Positions 1-13,200 of a DNA stretch of 64,000 bases are shown in pieces. Position 1 is the stretch's first letter, and the number at the start of each line of letters is the position of its first letter. The DNA is taken from contig JACDOX010000153.1 in the NCBI GenBank assembly GCA_014549065.1, positions 457,815 to 521,814 on the forward strand, read 5' to 3'. Source of the stretch: Cardinalis cardinalis (Eukaryota; Chordata; Aves; Passeriformes; Cardinalidae). The notes below the pieces were generated by a model. It saw only the letters and a program-made list of their open reading frames with translations, had not been told where the DNA came from and searched no databases. A program made the position numbers and the translations under genes.

Positions 1-3000
1 TGCTAGATGGTTAGTCCAGACAATACAACTCTACTTTTTGTAAGAGAGTAATTATTCTCAAGGAACCTAAAAATATTTTTCTACAGACCAGGTGGCTTAT
101 TCCATAAAATCTTTATTGTTTTCCTTTATTCAGGTACCTAAATTTTATGAACAAGACATTTATTTGCCTATGTGTTATTCCATATTCACCCTGGAGATTT
201 CTTGCATTAAACAAATGATGGTATAGATGAGAAATACAGTAGATGGTGAATGAATATGAAAACACATGATAACAGAATGCCTTTATTGCAATGGCAAAGT
301 TAAGCAGCAAAGAGTATTTCTACAAAAATTCATCTTGATGCAGCAATATGTTTATAATGAATTATTCTAAATAAAAAGTTTTCATGTGCAATTCATTAGG
401 AAGTTGTCATCCTGAAATACCACAGTTCCCTCCTTTCATGTAAAAGCAGTAAGAGAAGGCATGGAAAGTACTAATGTTGTTATGTCTGGGCTATAACCTG
501 ATTCTCACCCATCAAAAATTAAGAGTTTGGAGGAAAACAGGACTTTGTCAAATAAAATTTTCCAAAAAATAGAGATGGAACATTATTACAGTCCTTTGTT
601 TCTCATTCTGTCACCCTTTCTGTAAATTCATAATTACATTTGAAAAAATATTCTGCAGTTTGTGTCTTACAACTACTAGTAGAAAACATCTGTAGCATAC
701 CTGAAACTTTATTAACACCAATGTAAAGGAATAGCATCTTCCATATTTATTTAGCATTTGCTTAGGCTCAATAGCATTTTTCTGGAAAAAAAATAGAAAC
801 ATCCAGGAGTATTGGACCACTTCGCTTGTAGGCTGACTTTTAATAGGCAAATCCAGTTATGCTGATTGCCAAGCAGGAATTCTTTTACACTGCATCAGTA
901 AAAAGGAACAGTAATAGCAAATACCTGCATTCAGTACTTTTGAGTGCTGTAGCACCACGAGATGATAAATCAAGTGTGAAAGCATGCAGTGGTTTTTAAA
1001 AGCATCTGAAAACTAGCATTAAGCTAAAAATTCTGTGGCTGCATAGCACAGAGACTCATTACACCAGTACAAGCACTTTGCCACTTCAGCTTGGTTCACA
1101 CAATGCTGAATAAGTAATTTTGTCCAAGCAGACCTGATGTCACCTCTGGTACTCTCTGCATGTGCTGCTCTGTCTTCATATTGGGTTAGAAATGGTCTGC
1201 TGTCCTGAAGCCGGTGCAAACCAGCCTAAAGGTATAAAGTCCGAATGTACATCACACTCTACAGTTAACTTTGCAGAATTGGTTCATGCATTCATGCCTG
1301 ATCTGGATTAAACCTGCACAATGTGGTGAAATATATTAAGGAACACAGATTTTTCATCAGGTTCATTTGACTGAAAGACACTGTAGCCTGCTCGTGGGGC
1401 GGCAGACCTGATAGGGCCAGAGCTGTGAGGTGCAGAAAGAAAAAGCTGATGGTACCGGGATGTTTCTCATTTCTCTCGACCTGAACTGCTCTAAAAATCC
1501 ATCTGCTTCTTTATATTTTGATGCGCTCACTAGAGGCAAGATTTAGGTTTACGAGTCACAGTCATGGCTTGGGATCACTGTGAAGTTTTCCCGTGCCCTT
1601 TTTTCACTCCTTCTTTCCCCATGTGTGTCCTATGTTTGGTGTTAACATCAGATGGAGCAGGGATGGGAAGAGAGGCTAACTCTATGTGACAGTGTAGCTA
1701 GTGACTCTGATGAGATGCCTGAAACTGTCCTCCCTTAGCTCACCATGTAGAGAACAGGACTTGATGGCTTCATCCTTTAGAAGCACTTTCTTTCCAGCAC
1801 AACAGAATTAACAATAAAACTGAAAATAACAAGATATTAAAGTCTATTCTCTGCCTTCTCTCCTTACAGTGTGTTCTGTATGTTCACAACACACATATCT
1901 CCACTCTGCCTGCAAACTACATTGAACAGATGGTCCTTATGCCAGCCCAAAAATTAAACCTGCAGCTTAATCCCTAGAAAGAATCTGAGATACCACAATT
2001 CAGTGCTGACTGATGTTGTTCTTAGAAAGGAGAAACCATAGAGACAGAAATATCCAAAATACAAAAATATCCACAGCAAAAAGAGACAGTATCCAATGGA
2101 CTGCAAAGCCTTTCTGCTAAAGCTTTTTTCCTCATTCTTCTTTAGCCCTTTTCCACTAGCACATGATTTCATCTCATGCCACCCTTCCCTTGCCTAGTAT
2201 TAAACTAGCAGATCACATTCATCTTCACCTTGCTTCTGATAGTCCTGATGGAAAAAAAAACCCCACAGCACAGCTTTGAAATGAGACTCACTAGAGAAAC
2301 ATACTTCTCACTGCTTCACAGTACTCACATATATTCATGAAAGCATCAGGATGTCTTACCCAGATGACCTCATTTGCAATCAGAGCTCCAGCAGTTTGCT
2401 ACAATTTAAGTGCTCTCTACACCCAGAGAGAAGACAGGTAGTACAGCCAGAGGGCTTGCAAACANGGCTTTGCAGGCACTGCTGGGAGCAGGTAGGCAAG
2501 GCTGAGGTTTACCTAGAGGGGTCCATAACAACGGGATCCTGCTTTGCAGTGAATGTTGGATTGAACTCACACTATTTTCATATCTAAAAATGAAAAATTT
2601 ACCTTTTACTAGATTATTTTCAGAGAGAAACCAAGCTGATTTGCATTGGTTGACAGTTTAAAATTGAGTTTTATTAGGATGAGACAAAATAATAAGAAAA
2701 ACTTGAGAATGTTAAAAGGCTGNAAAAAGCTGAAGCACTAGCTGAGGTATTTTTAGACTTTAAGCTCTCCAGGGCAGTGATTGTCTGCTGCTGAGTATTG
2801 TACAAAGCTGAGCATACTGCTAGCTCTAAGCAAGCACAACGTCTCTATCACTGAATGTCTTCACATACGGTAAAAGTAGAAAACACTGACACAAAGAAAT
2901 ACAAAGACAGAAATGCTTTACTCAGAGACAACATCTGTAAATCAAAATACACAAAAGGATTCCCTTTCCAAAATCTGTAATAAGCATGCAGCTTGATCAT

Positions 3001-6000
3001 GCATTGCCACAACACTCAGTTTGTCATATGTACTGTCTACTTGCTGCAGAGCAAAACAAGCCAGCTTGCAGGAAATAACTGCCCAAGTGTATGAGCTGAT
3101 AGCTGTAATTCCAAAGACAAAGATTTTCTGATGCTTCTGACTCAGGTCAGGCTACACTAAATTGCATCAACTAGAGAACACCGTAATTGAAACAAAAAAG
3201 AAATTACCAGTTGAAACTTCTTTTGAAAAGGCAAAGAATTCCTAATCAAGAGCATGATTTTGCATTCCTTTGCACCTCAGGACTTCATAATTGTGAAAAC
3301 TGGGCAGCATGGAAAGTACTACAATTGTATACCACAATTCTCTACTCATTTACATTCAAATTCCATTTTTCATATGCCATACACAAATATAAATAGCTTC
3401 ACAAGAAGTCATCATGCTCCTGGTGTTTTCCAAAATAATAATAGCCCATTCAATAGCAGTTTTAAATTCCAGGCATTGCAAGACCCAAATGGGATAAAAG
3501 AATGTATTGTTCAAACTAAAATAAAACAAAGGAAGTTAATCAAAATCCTTATTCGACTACATCTGTCTTCAGACATCAGCCTTGAGAGGTATTTCTTAAC
3601 TGCTGATTAATGAGTAGACACCTGAAAAAAAAAAAAGACTTCCAAATTGTAACTTGTTTGCTTAAACAGTACAAAATTCATTGTAGAAAAAGAAGATATT
3701 ACCATAGAATTTATGCAAAAAGACAGCTTTTCAAGAGAGCAAAGCTACTTCTATCTTTTAGCCTTGTAAACAAGATGGTTTCAAAAGTATTGTTCAGGAA
3801 AAGAATTCAAGGTGTATTACATGGAAAATAATTATGTGATTTGAGTTCTAAAGGAATCTGAAACACATATTTATACTTTCAGTAATTTGTTCAAGACATT
3901 TAAAAAATAACTGCAATGAAATATATAGGCAAGGAAAAAGCAACATCTATGAGGCATAGGTTTCCCAGGAAAAGTATGGGGATCATCAGACAACAGAAGT
4001 ATTCCCTGAGGTAATTTGGGAAGAGGTTAGAAGTACCTCAGTGGACTTAATTGTTTCACTGTGTTCATTCCCGATCATCTTGTGGAGAATAAAGAGAATG
4101 ACTATTTTCTGAGGCCTAGCTTATTTATTTGTGAGTTCATTCCAAAGATTCTGAGGTTTGCTGTGAGGAGAAAAAGGGGAGAAATGCGTGATCTTATCTC
4201 TGTCTTCAGCAGCCTCAGACATCACCTGTAAGTTCAGGCTGTATCACGTATATTTGTGCACAGACACAAATCTGCTTTGGACACCCAAAGAAGGTCCATT
4301 AGCTGTGTAAAAACCAGACCAGCTTCATCTGTGCTGTCACAGAGCACAGAAGGGAGCAGACACCCTGTGCTGGACAGTGCTGCAGAGCCTGAGCAGGCTT
4401 GTACGTGGTGGCATGAGGTGCAAGCCCACTGTACTCTCTAGGAAAGTGTTGACAGGTGGCATTGCAACAGTGCTCAGTATGGCTGAACAATTACTCCTAG
4501 AACCACTGATTATGGGCAATACTGCCTCAAATAGAAGAAATCAATATTTTGTTTGCTACTGGAAGAGGCAGCTTAAAAACCAAACCAGAACAAAATAAAC
4601 AAACAAGGAAAAAACAAAACCCCTAACAAACAAAAACACAGCAAAAACATGAAAATAACTAATCGCAGCACCACCACCAGCAACAGCTTCCAAAAAACAC
4701 CTATATTGGGAGCCAGGACAAAATTGAAGCAATTTGTGTTGCCGCAAATGCTTCTTGTGGTAGTCACTACCACTTGGGTATATGTAGCAGTGCCTACTAA
4801 AAAGGATCTAGCAAGTCTGTGTGAGCAAGAGGAAAAGTGGTGTCACTGATCATGCAACGAAAATGCCCTTTGCTTGAAATGAGCTAATTCTTTTAGATCG
4901 CAATCTCACAGTTAATCCTTTGGAGGTTAGAGTTTAAATACCTTTTCCTTCACAATCTGTGTGCATATCCCTTGGAGAGGAAGTGGAGAAAGGCTGGTAA
5001 AAGACAAACCCAGAAACTGTAGCTCAGTGTCACCAGGAGACTCTTCTTCCCTTTTGCATGCCTGGTCCTTCATTAACTGAAGAGACTATGAAGAAACCCT
5101 TAAAAGCTGGCCAGGGGTGCAAACCTAGGCCTTTTGGACAGAACTGGAAAAATCAGGTAATTAAAAATGATAGCTTGGTTATATTAAAAAAAAAAAAGAA
5201 TGAACTAACTAGATGAATATGAAAAGGTAAAAAACAGATGTGATGGAGTAAAAATGAACTATGAGAAATGGTGGTTGAAACAGATGACTCCTAAAGAGAC
5301 TCTGTATCTCTATCTTTTGTGTTATGATATAAATATTTTAAGATATTAGAAATGTGGTAGGCTACAATAAGACAGGACATAGAAATGGATTTATTACCCT
5401 CTATTATCCTTTCTTCCCTGCTACTTGGGTTTAAATGTGGCTGAACAGTTAATTACTTTCATTGCTGCCTTGGCAGACAAACCAAGGAGAACAATAAACT
5501 TGAAGCTTCTCCAAATTCTTCCATTTAGCATGTAATTATTTGCCAGTGTAAAGAGCCCTTGCCATGAGACTCACGTATAGTTTTGTTAAGCATGTCACAG
5601 TTTGGTTTGTCTGATTTAGCAATTCATGATGTGAAATTTATTCTACAGATTTAATTATACTTGGTAGCAATGCAACAAATGCAAGGGAGTGGCACCCAAG
5701 CTACAGAATATTTCAAATTTATCCATGAAGCTGAAGATGATTTTACTTCAACACTTTCTATCAGATATTGTGAACTAATGTAGATGTTGCCTGCTGACAG
5801 AAAGGATGGCCCCATATTCTCCCAGACTGCCTAGTCCCACCATCATCAGCTGTACCAGAGCTAATATTTGTAGGGTGAGTCAGACCACCAAGCAGCTGCA
5901 CAAATCTCATGCCTACCCTAAAGAGTAAAGAGAACATCCAGTTGGAGGTGGCAGGCCATACTTATGTCAGATTACAGTGACTAGTATCACCACAGGCTAA

Positions 6001-7912
6001 AAGAATGTGCAGGATATTGCTCTCAGCCTGCAAGCAGAAACCTCAAACAATAGAAAAACTCCGCTGAGGGCACTGTGTGACCTTTCAAGTTAGCATGCTG
6101 GCAACAAAGTGTTTTGAAATGTGACCATCTGTTTTTGAATAGATAACTGGAAATTCAATTTATCATGCCCCAAGTTCCTTGACCCACTAAGCATCAGTAA
6201 GTCATTACTTGCCTGTTCTAAGATCATGAAGCTATATACAGCCAGGTCCCTTGTTTTTTGCCCATAGCTAAGCACAGCCTCTGAGAGTGAAAGAATGTCT
6301 TGGCTGCCACCTGTATTTCTGAACACCTAACCCAGCACACAAGGAAGCACAGCAAACCAAAGGCCCTTATACCAACTCGACCCATCTTTGCTTTTCTTTA
6401 ATTTTTGACCCACAGCAAGATGTGAAGGCCACTGATGACCCAACCTGAAATCTCTTTCTGTGTTTTGTTCTTAATTACAGATGTTGACTTTTGTTGATGC
6501 TGAAATCATATTAGTATCATAATTTCTGTTTATGAAAACAGAAACTTCCCCTTTTTACATGTATACTGAAGTGTTGTTTTTTGTTTTTTTACTACAAATG
6601 GAACAGCCATGCCCCATATGCCTGAAAAAATTACTAACAATTATGCATCAGAAAATAAGCTGAAGCTGAAAAAAACTCTACAAAAGAGATTACAAAAGAA
6701 AGAGGAATCACAGCCCAAAAGAGAGAAAAAAATTAGGAACTAGCAAGATCAGTATAAGAACTTTGCCTGAGTGAAACCAAAGTAATTTCCACCATATAAT
6801 TCAAAATTGTGTTTTATATGTAACGATTAAACTTGCCAGAGCATTATTAAAATCTGTAGTTCAGACTCTTGCTGAACCTACCATTTTCGAGCAAAAACTG
6901 GAGATTTTCATAATTTCTTAAAATCACATCTATTGAACATACACTGTGAATGTAGTTTTGCCTATTAATAGCAAGAGACCTTATAAGGAAAATAACTGAA
7001 GTACAAACTTCTATAATTTAAATTTATTCTGTTCCACATAATGATTTTGCCAAATCAGGCCAATTTTTCTGATGTTTATTGGGTGAATATAAGTCTTCTT
7101 GTTCCCAAAATAGAAATAATGTCAGTTTGTCCAAGGTCTGCTCCTATCTACTTCTAAAATCTATCATCTTAGATTTGCCACATGTTCCTTTTGTTGCTAA
7201 TAGCCAGAACCGAGCCAGGACCTGTTTACAAGCTGCAGGATCCTGTTGAATACTGCTGCCAGAGAGGAGGCAGGGAGTTTGGGGGATTCTGTTGGGGTGT
7301 GCTGAGAAAATATCCAAACATTATGAATCCACAACAGGCAAAAATTTGCAAGTCCTATTCATGTCAGCCTGAGTGATGAAGGGGTCATAAGCAGAGCCCA
7401 CCCCAGTTTCTTTCCCCAGGAGCCTTCCTTCTGGGTTGTTATTACCAGAGCAGGATAAAGAGCTCTTGGATACAAAAGATTCAAGACAGAAAGGAAATAT
7501 GTTTCAGACTTGAAAGGAGACAGTCCAGGCCTAAGGAACTGGCTTTCTATTTTGATTCCTTCTGCCATCTGAAATACCCATTCCCACTAATTCTCTTCAA
7601 ATTCCTTCCAGGAGTCATCTGCTCAGTGGGCAGAGTCTCTTCAACTGCCTAAAAAAAGTGTTCATCCCACTGCATGAACTTCCCAGTTTTCTAGCGCTCA
7701 ATCATTCCCCTGAAACTTGGCCATTGTTTCCATCTTCACCCCTGCCCTGCAACATGTACAGATGCTTCCTGTAAAGCTGAGCATTTTAGTTGCACCATTC
7801 AGGAATGTGTAGATAAACTGGCTTTGAAGAATTTCATTATATGCTTGCATGAAAGGTGGTGCATAAAAATAAAGTGTTTCATTGTCTGACCAACTCAATC
7901 AGATCTAGTCTT
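1..7912. other. AT-rich DNA, no gene recognised
   Basis: I read both strands and found no gene, RNA gene or transposon I could name. The open frames here are at most about 118 codons, have no recognisable domain, and mostly overlap one another in different frames, as expected by chance. A low-complexity A/C-rich patch lies at 4573-4650 and a short hairpin (8-bp arms TTCTGTTT/AAACAGAA) at about 6523-6542. Single N bases occur at 2465 and 2723. Confidence 0.6.
4573..4650. repeat. A/C-rich low-complexity tract
   Basis: Runs of A broken by single or double C (units such as AAACAAAC, AACAAAAAC) fill this stretch. Similar tracts occur at 20307-20345, 40546-40570 and 45541-45650. It could be a decayed poly-A or simple-sequence tail; no retroposon body was recognised next to it. 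The overlapping short frames here are composition artefacts. Confidence 0.6.
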
Positions 7913-7946
7913 TTCATTTGTTATCACTGAAGTGATAACAAATGAA
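7913..7946. repeat. Perfect inverted repeat, 16-bp arms, 2-nt centre
   Basis: The left arm TTCATTTGTTATCACT at 7913-7928 is the exact reverse complement of the right arm AGTGATAACAAATGAA at 7931-7946, separated only by GA. The structure can form a stable hairpin or cruciform. The 2-nt loop argues against a microRNA precursor. No flanking transposon body was recognised, so the origin is unknown; it may be the remnant of a small inverted-repeat element or a chance expansion of a shorter palindrome. Confidence 0.9.
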
Positions 7947-9433
7947 GACAAAAACCCCTTATTAGCAACAGTTTTTCATAAATAAGTGTGCACCCCCCGA
8001 AATATATCTGTGTGTATCTATATGTTCATTGGTGTGAGCTGAGAAATATTTTACCTGAATAACCTACTGATGGCTGTCCTGATACATCAGATAAAGAACC
8101 AAGGATTTTATTCCTTTTGTGTTGTTTTTGATTTGGGGTGAAAAAAAACTATAAAGAAGGCAAAAGTGCAACTGCACTGTCATCATTACCTCTTTTCCAC
8201 AGCTATGGTATCTCTCAGAATGTGTTGAAATTTCAAAATGAGACATAAACATGGGGGATATTTGGAAAATATTATGATTCTCTTTAGCACTGCTGAATAT
8301 TTTTTCTGGGTTTTCTCACTGATCTTAGGCCTCTGCTGGTATGAATTCCCCAAAAACTTATGCAAATACGTTGAACAGCAAAGAAGAGTTGATGATGTTT
8401 TAGAAACATGTCAAATAACCATTTATTTTCCCATGCATGATATTTAACAGCTGATTTTTAATACAAAGTATTGACTGTTTTGTCAGCTTCAGGATTGTCT
8501 CCAACAAACTGAAGAACCATTGTGAAAAAACAATTGAGTGAAAGAATGAAGAAATGGATCATCTGAACTCTTAGCCTGCCCTCATTGCAACAGCAGGTCC
8601 CAGGCCTTGCAGCTTTCTTTTTAAACAAACACAGCTCAGCAATGGTTTTTCACTTTTACAGAAGACCACAGTTTTCCTTTCCATGTTTTACTGGAAAAGT
8701 AATATCAGGCAAGTCTACATTTCATCAAAACAATCATTTTAAGGAGGATTATTCTTACATATCTAACACAAACAAAGTGTTTACAAAGTAAGAATGATTT
8801 TGTACTGGAAAGGAAAAGAAAAGCGCATTTTGACAGTACATCAAAGTGACAGTGAAATGAGTTTTAGTGAAGTAGCTACTGTACTGTAAAAACCACTCAT
8901 GTCGGGGTTAAATAAGTTTATGGAATGCAGAGTTCTCTCCAGGTTAATACAGAGAAGGCTGGTATCTAAAAATTCCCTGCCACCAGTGATATGATACTAT
9001 TATGGATACACCCACAGCACCTGCATAAGCTCCAGCACAGCAGGATACCCTCTCACAGTGACCTTTTCATAATACTACGCTGTATTTGCAGTCATTAACC
9101 GCGATAGCGTTGTTATGCAGCTGCTATGCTGCTGTCTTGTGTGGGTGGCTCTCTAAGGCTGGCTTTTTTAAGGGTCCTTGAAATCACAACAGGATAAATC
9201 TTCTTCAGGGAGAAAGTTCAGCCACATTCTTCCAACGAAGAGAAACTCTTTCCTATCATGCAGTCCTTGAACTCACTGTTCCCTGTTCTTCGCCCCCGTG
9301 CCCTAGCTGACCCACAAAAAGCACAAAAAGTGAAATCTCAGGTTTTCAAAACATTTCCTATATGCAACAGGAAAGGTTTTAAAACTCCTTTCCACATTCC
9401 CTAGTTTCATCACTGCCACAAAGAGTGGCTGGT

Positions 9434-10279
9434 TCAGCACAGTACTGAGCAAACAGACACACTGAGCCAAGCTGAAGACACCCATTTTATCCTGTGTGAA
9501 CGGCCTGTGTGGCCAACAGGAATTTTACACCTGAAAAAACATCTATGATACCACCACTCCCCAGATCTGGGCTGGAGGCAGGCCTGTGAGTCCTTCACAA
9601 TAACAGGAAGCATGGTTGTCAACAGAGAGCAGGCTGTGCCAGAGCAATCTTTTCTATACATGCTCAACAAGGAATGTAAAGCACATTCCCTTGCAATGTT
9701 TATTTGGGCAGCAAAGGGTGTGGGAGGGCTGTGACAGACTCTCATGAGAAGCAAGGTGTTTCCAGAGATCCCTGTTAAAGCCTGAATTTTTTTCTGTCTC
9801 TTTTCAAATGCTTGGATAAAAAGAAGGAAAAAAATAATGCTGTGTGGTTTCTTTGGCATTACATCCCTGCTTGTTATGAAGTTGTGCTTCATAGAGTTCT
9901 GCTATAAAGAGTGTATTACACATCCCTTCCCTCCACTTTTCCTTTTTTATGGAACTTTTATTTTCGCTTCCCTTATTCACCTGTCTTTGCATGCTGGCTC
10001 TGCAAATCACAGCAAAGTGGCTGTAGATCAATCCAGCCTTTCCCCAGATCATCTCTTCCACATAGTCCTTCAGGAAAAGAGGTGGTACAAGACATCCCTC
10101 AGCATGCTCCCAGAGCAATGACACAATTGCCAGAAGAACTGTTTACCTTAGGAGCTTGGACTCTGTGTGGCCACAAAAATCCCAGTAGATGTCTTTTCAC
10201 AGGCAGCATAGTTGAAGGTATTCAAGGCAGTCTTCTCATCATGGAAAGATCAGATAAAGATATTGCTACAAAATACTGA
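9434..10279. other. Cluster of overlapping open frames, no recognised homology
   Basis: Four overlapping frames exceed 90 codons: minus 9434-9892 (152 codons, the longest in the window), minus 9804-10124 (106), plus 9837-10121 (94) and plus 9911-10279 (122). I recognise no domain, signal peptide or family in any of them. The sequence is a little more GC-balanced than its surroundings, which by itself makes stop codons rarer. Multiple open frames on both strands are more typical of chance or an old decayed element than of one real gene. No function is assigned. Confidence 0.25.
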
Positions 10280-13200
10280 TAGAATTAATGTCGCTCTGCA
10301 ATCTCTGCTTATACATCCCCATTCTTCAATCTTATTGAAGGAGAAAAAATTTAAGAGTGTTTCTTCATGAAAATTAGATGCGTTTTCTGTCTTGTAGCCT
10401 TTATTTTATTTTTTTAATTAAGGGACCTTTTCAGTTATGATTTCTTATTAGTTTCATGTATTTTTATGAAAAAGGTAGTTTGGCTTCCTTTTCTACGTGA
10501 ATTTGGGTATTGACAGTTAGAGAATTATCAATTTGTTGTACACATTATTGGTCCAATAAACTCTGGACTAGCATTCTTTACTAACCTTCCATACAGAGTT
10601 TAGCCATAGAAATTCTCAGAAGACAACAATAATATAAATAGGAAATAATAAAGTTTCTTTTTCCACAATCCCCCCAAAGTTCTATGTCATTGGTTTGGTT
10701 ACAAATCAATATAAAACATTCTTTTGGAGTATTCTGAGGTAAAGGAATCTCTAATTGCTATTTCCTCCACATCAGACCTCAATTGTGAAGAGCTTTTTCT
10801 GCGAAGAACTCTCTACTGTACACGAAAACTCAGATCTGTTTGGGGCTTTAATATTGCAGTCTCTGGGCAAAGAAGAGGTGAGGAATTGCTATGGTAAAAC
10901 TTCTCTCTTGTTATATTTCCTACCAGGATCCCTTTAATTGTCCCCTATCTGGGGGGCATCAGAGGCATTACATAAAATTCTGAGTGTACTTTCTCAGAAT
11001 TAAAAAAGAAAAGCAAACAAAACTAAAAAATAAAAGTCATTCTCTATAAACTTCTCAGTGGAAACTGAATCTCACCACCCAGACAAATCCAGTTACTTTC
11101 TGTGAATCTGAGATAGTCAAATTCCTGAAAAGTCACTGCCTGCAGGCAGCAGGACAGCTTTTCTTGCAGAACAGTGGTTTTTTGCATTATCCTGTGCAGA
11201 GGATGACCAAGACACAGACTTGCTCAGATCTCGGGCCACAGCTCCTTTCTTATACGTATTCTTCACCTGGTAACAGAAGCACTGACAAGACATTCAAACT
11301 TATGCTGTGAAGTCTGAATTTCACATACCTAGAAGCATTCATATTTCAAAACAAGGCAGTTTAAGGGTTTTTAGGGATTAGAGCACAGTTCTATTTGGTA
11401 GGTAAATCACTACTGGGAAGCAGACAATTGGAATGTACTGATTTCTCTTTTCTCTTTAAGTTATCCCAAGCCATTCTTGACCTTACAGTACTGGATGCGA
11501 CAACACCATGATGACAGAAATTACTTCAGGGAAATTCAGAGGCTGCTGGCCAGCTTGGGCACCAGAGGAAATCTAAACACAGGAACAAGAAGCCCAGTAC
11601 CCTCTGGTTAACCATCAAATTTAGGCTACACTTATATAAAAGTCACTCTATGGTGAACCCACACACCGGGAACCCATAACAAAGTAATTTTTTTTTAAGT
11701 GTTTATAGTAACTTGTTGAAAATTGGTCGTCACTCCAGTCTGAGTGTTGACTCAACAAAAATGGCTAAAAAATGTTAACTATAGGACAATGAAAAGGCCA
11801 AATGGGTTCTTATTTTTTGTCTGCTAGCCAGGAGATGTAAGGCTGAGCGCATAATTTCTGTTGTCAACCTTAGCCTTGTGGAGGACTGTGCACTTACAAC
11901 TCGGCTCAAGCCCCAGTCTTTGAGACAAGTTTGAAGTTGCACTCATATAGCAAGTTCAGCAAGAAAAAGATTTTGCTGCTCTAGTCGATCTGTGTTTGAA
12001 TAGAGCAGATGTAGATTTGGGATACCATCAGGTGAGGGAAAAACCTTTTTTTATGGGAAATGGAGAAGGTAGCAAGGTTTAGCTACTGTCATATAATGGG
12101 AAGCCTTATTCAGGTGAGTGAAATTTTTTATGTTACATGTAAGATGGGACAAACAGCTGGCCTAGAAACAAATATTTTAAACTGAAAATGAGATGAAGTT
12201 GACCAAATGGGTCTAAATTAGCTATGAACAAAGCTAAACTGAAAATTAGGTTAAAGAAAAAAAAAATCTTTGTTACAGTCACCAGAATTGAGAACCCAGT
12301 TGGCCTTTTCATAACTGCTGATCATAGCATCCTCTCCAACTTCACTTTCTATTCTCCACCACAATTTCTTATATTCATTCACATTTACCAAAACTGAGCA
12401 GCAATTAACGGACCTATCCAAAGTCATGTTTTCATTTGGGAACAGTACAATGTTTTGCTTAGCTTAAAATTATTCATGGCAACATGGCCAAATTATTTAT
12501 TTTTGTTTTTCTTTTTTCTTACAACAAATATTTCAATATTTTCTGCCAAAATTACAATCTCTCCTTGTGGGTGGAGATATGAAGAGTTTTGGTTTCCATA
12601 AAATACCTTTTAATCTGGGAAGATTTGTATACTGTAATGCTTCAAGGAGTACAGTTCTTGAAAACGTTGCAGGACATGATCAGAAATGTATATGTCACAT
12701 CTGTGTGAGGAAAAACCCCAAAGGATGGTGCAGCTTAATGCTAGAGACTAATCCTAAACTCCATCTTCATGGCTGACTAATGAATGCTTTTACAGTCTAG
12801 CTATCTTGACCCCTTCATTCTATATCAACTGCACAAAATGCATTTCAATTCAAAGACAGAAAGCGCTGTTAAAAAGCTTGGGGATTTACAGATACTAATT
12901 CTGTTTGGATTTTCCTTTCAATTGTGAGGAAAGGTTTGAAGTGTTATTGTCATTCCCACCTGGTTGCATCTGACAGGTTTAACACAGAAGTGTAGGTCTT
13001 TGGTAAAAATTTCTAGAGCCAGCAAAATACGGGCAATATTCCCATGCCTATTTCTTGTGTATTTCTTTTTTGGCAACACTGACACATTTTTATCTGTCTC
13101 AATTGCTAAGATGTCTCTCAAGCAAATTAATATTCATTAATGATGAATTAATTTCCTCTGCATGACTCATCCCTGTGGTTGGTGTGTATCTATCACAGAC

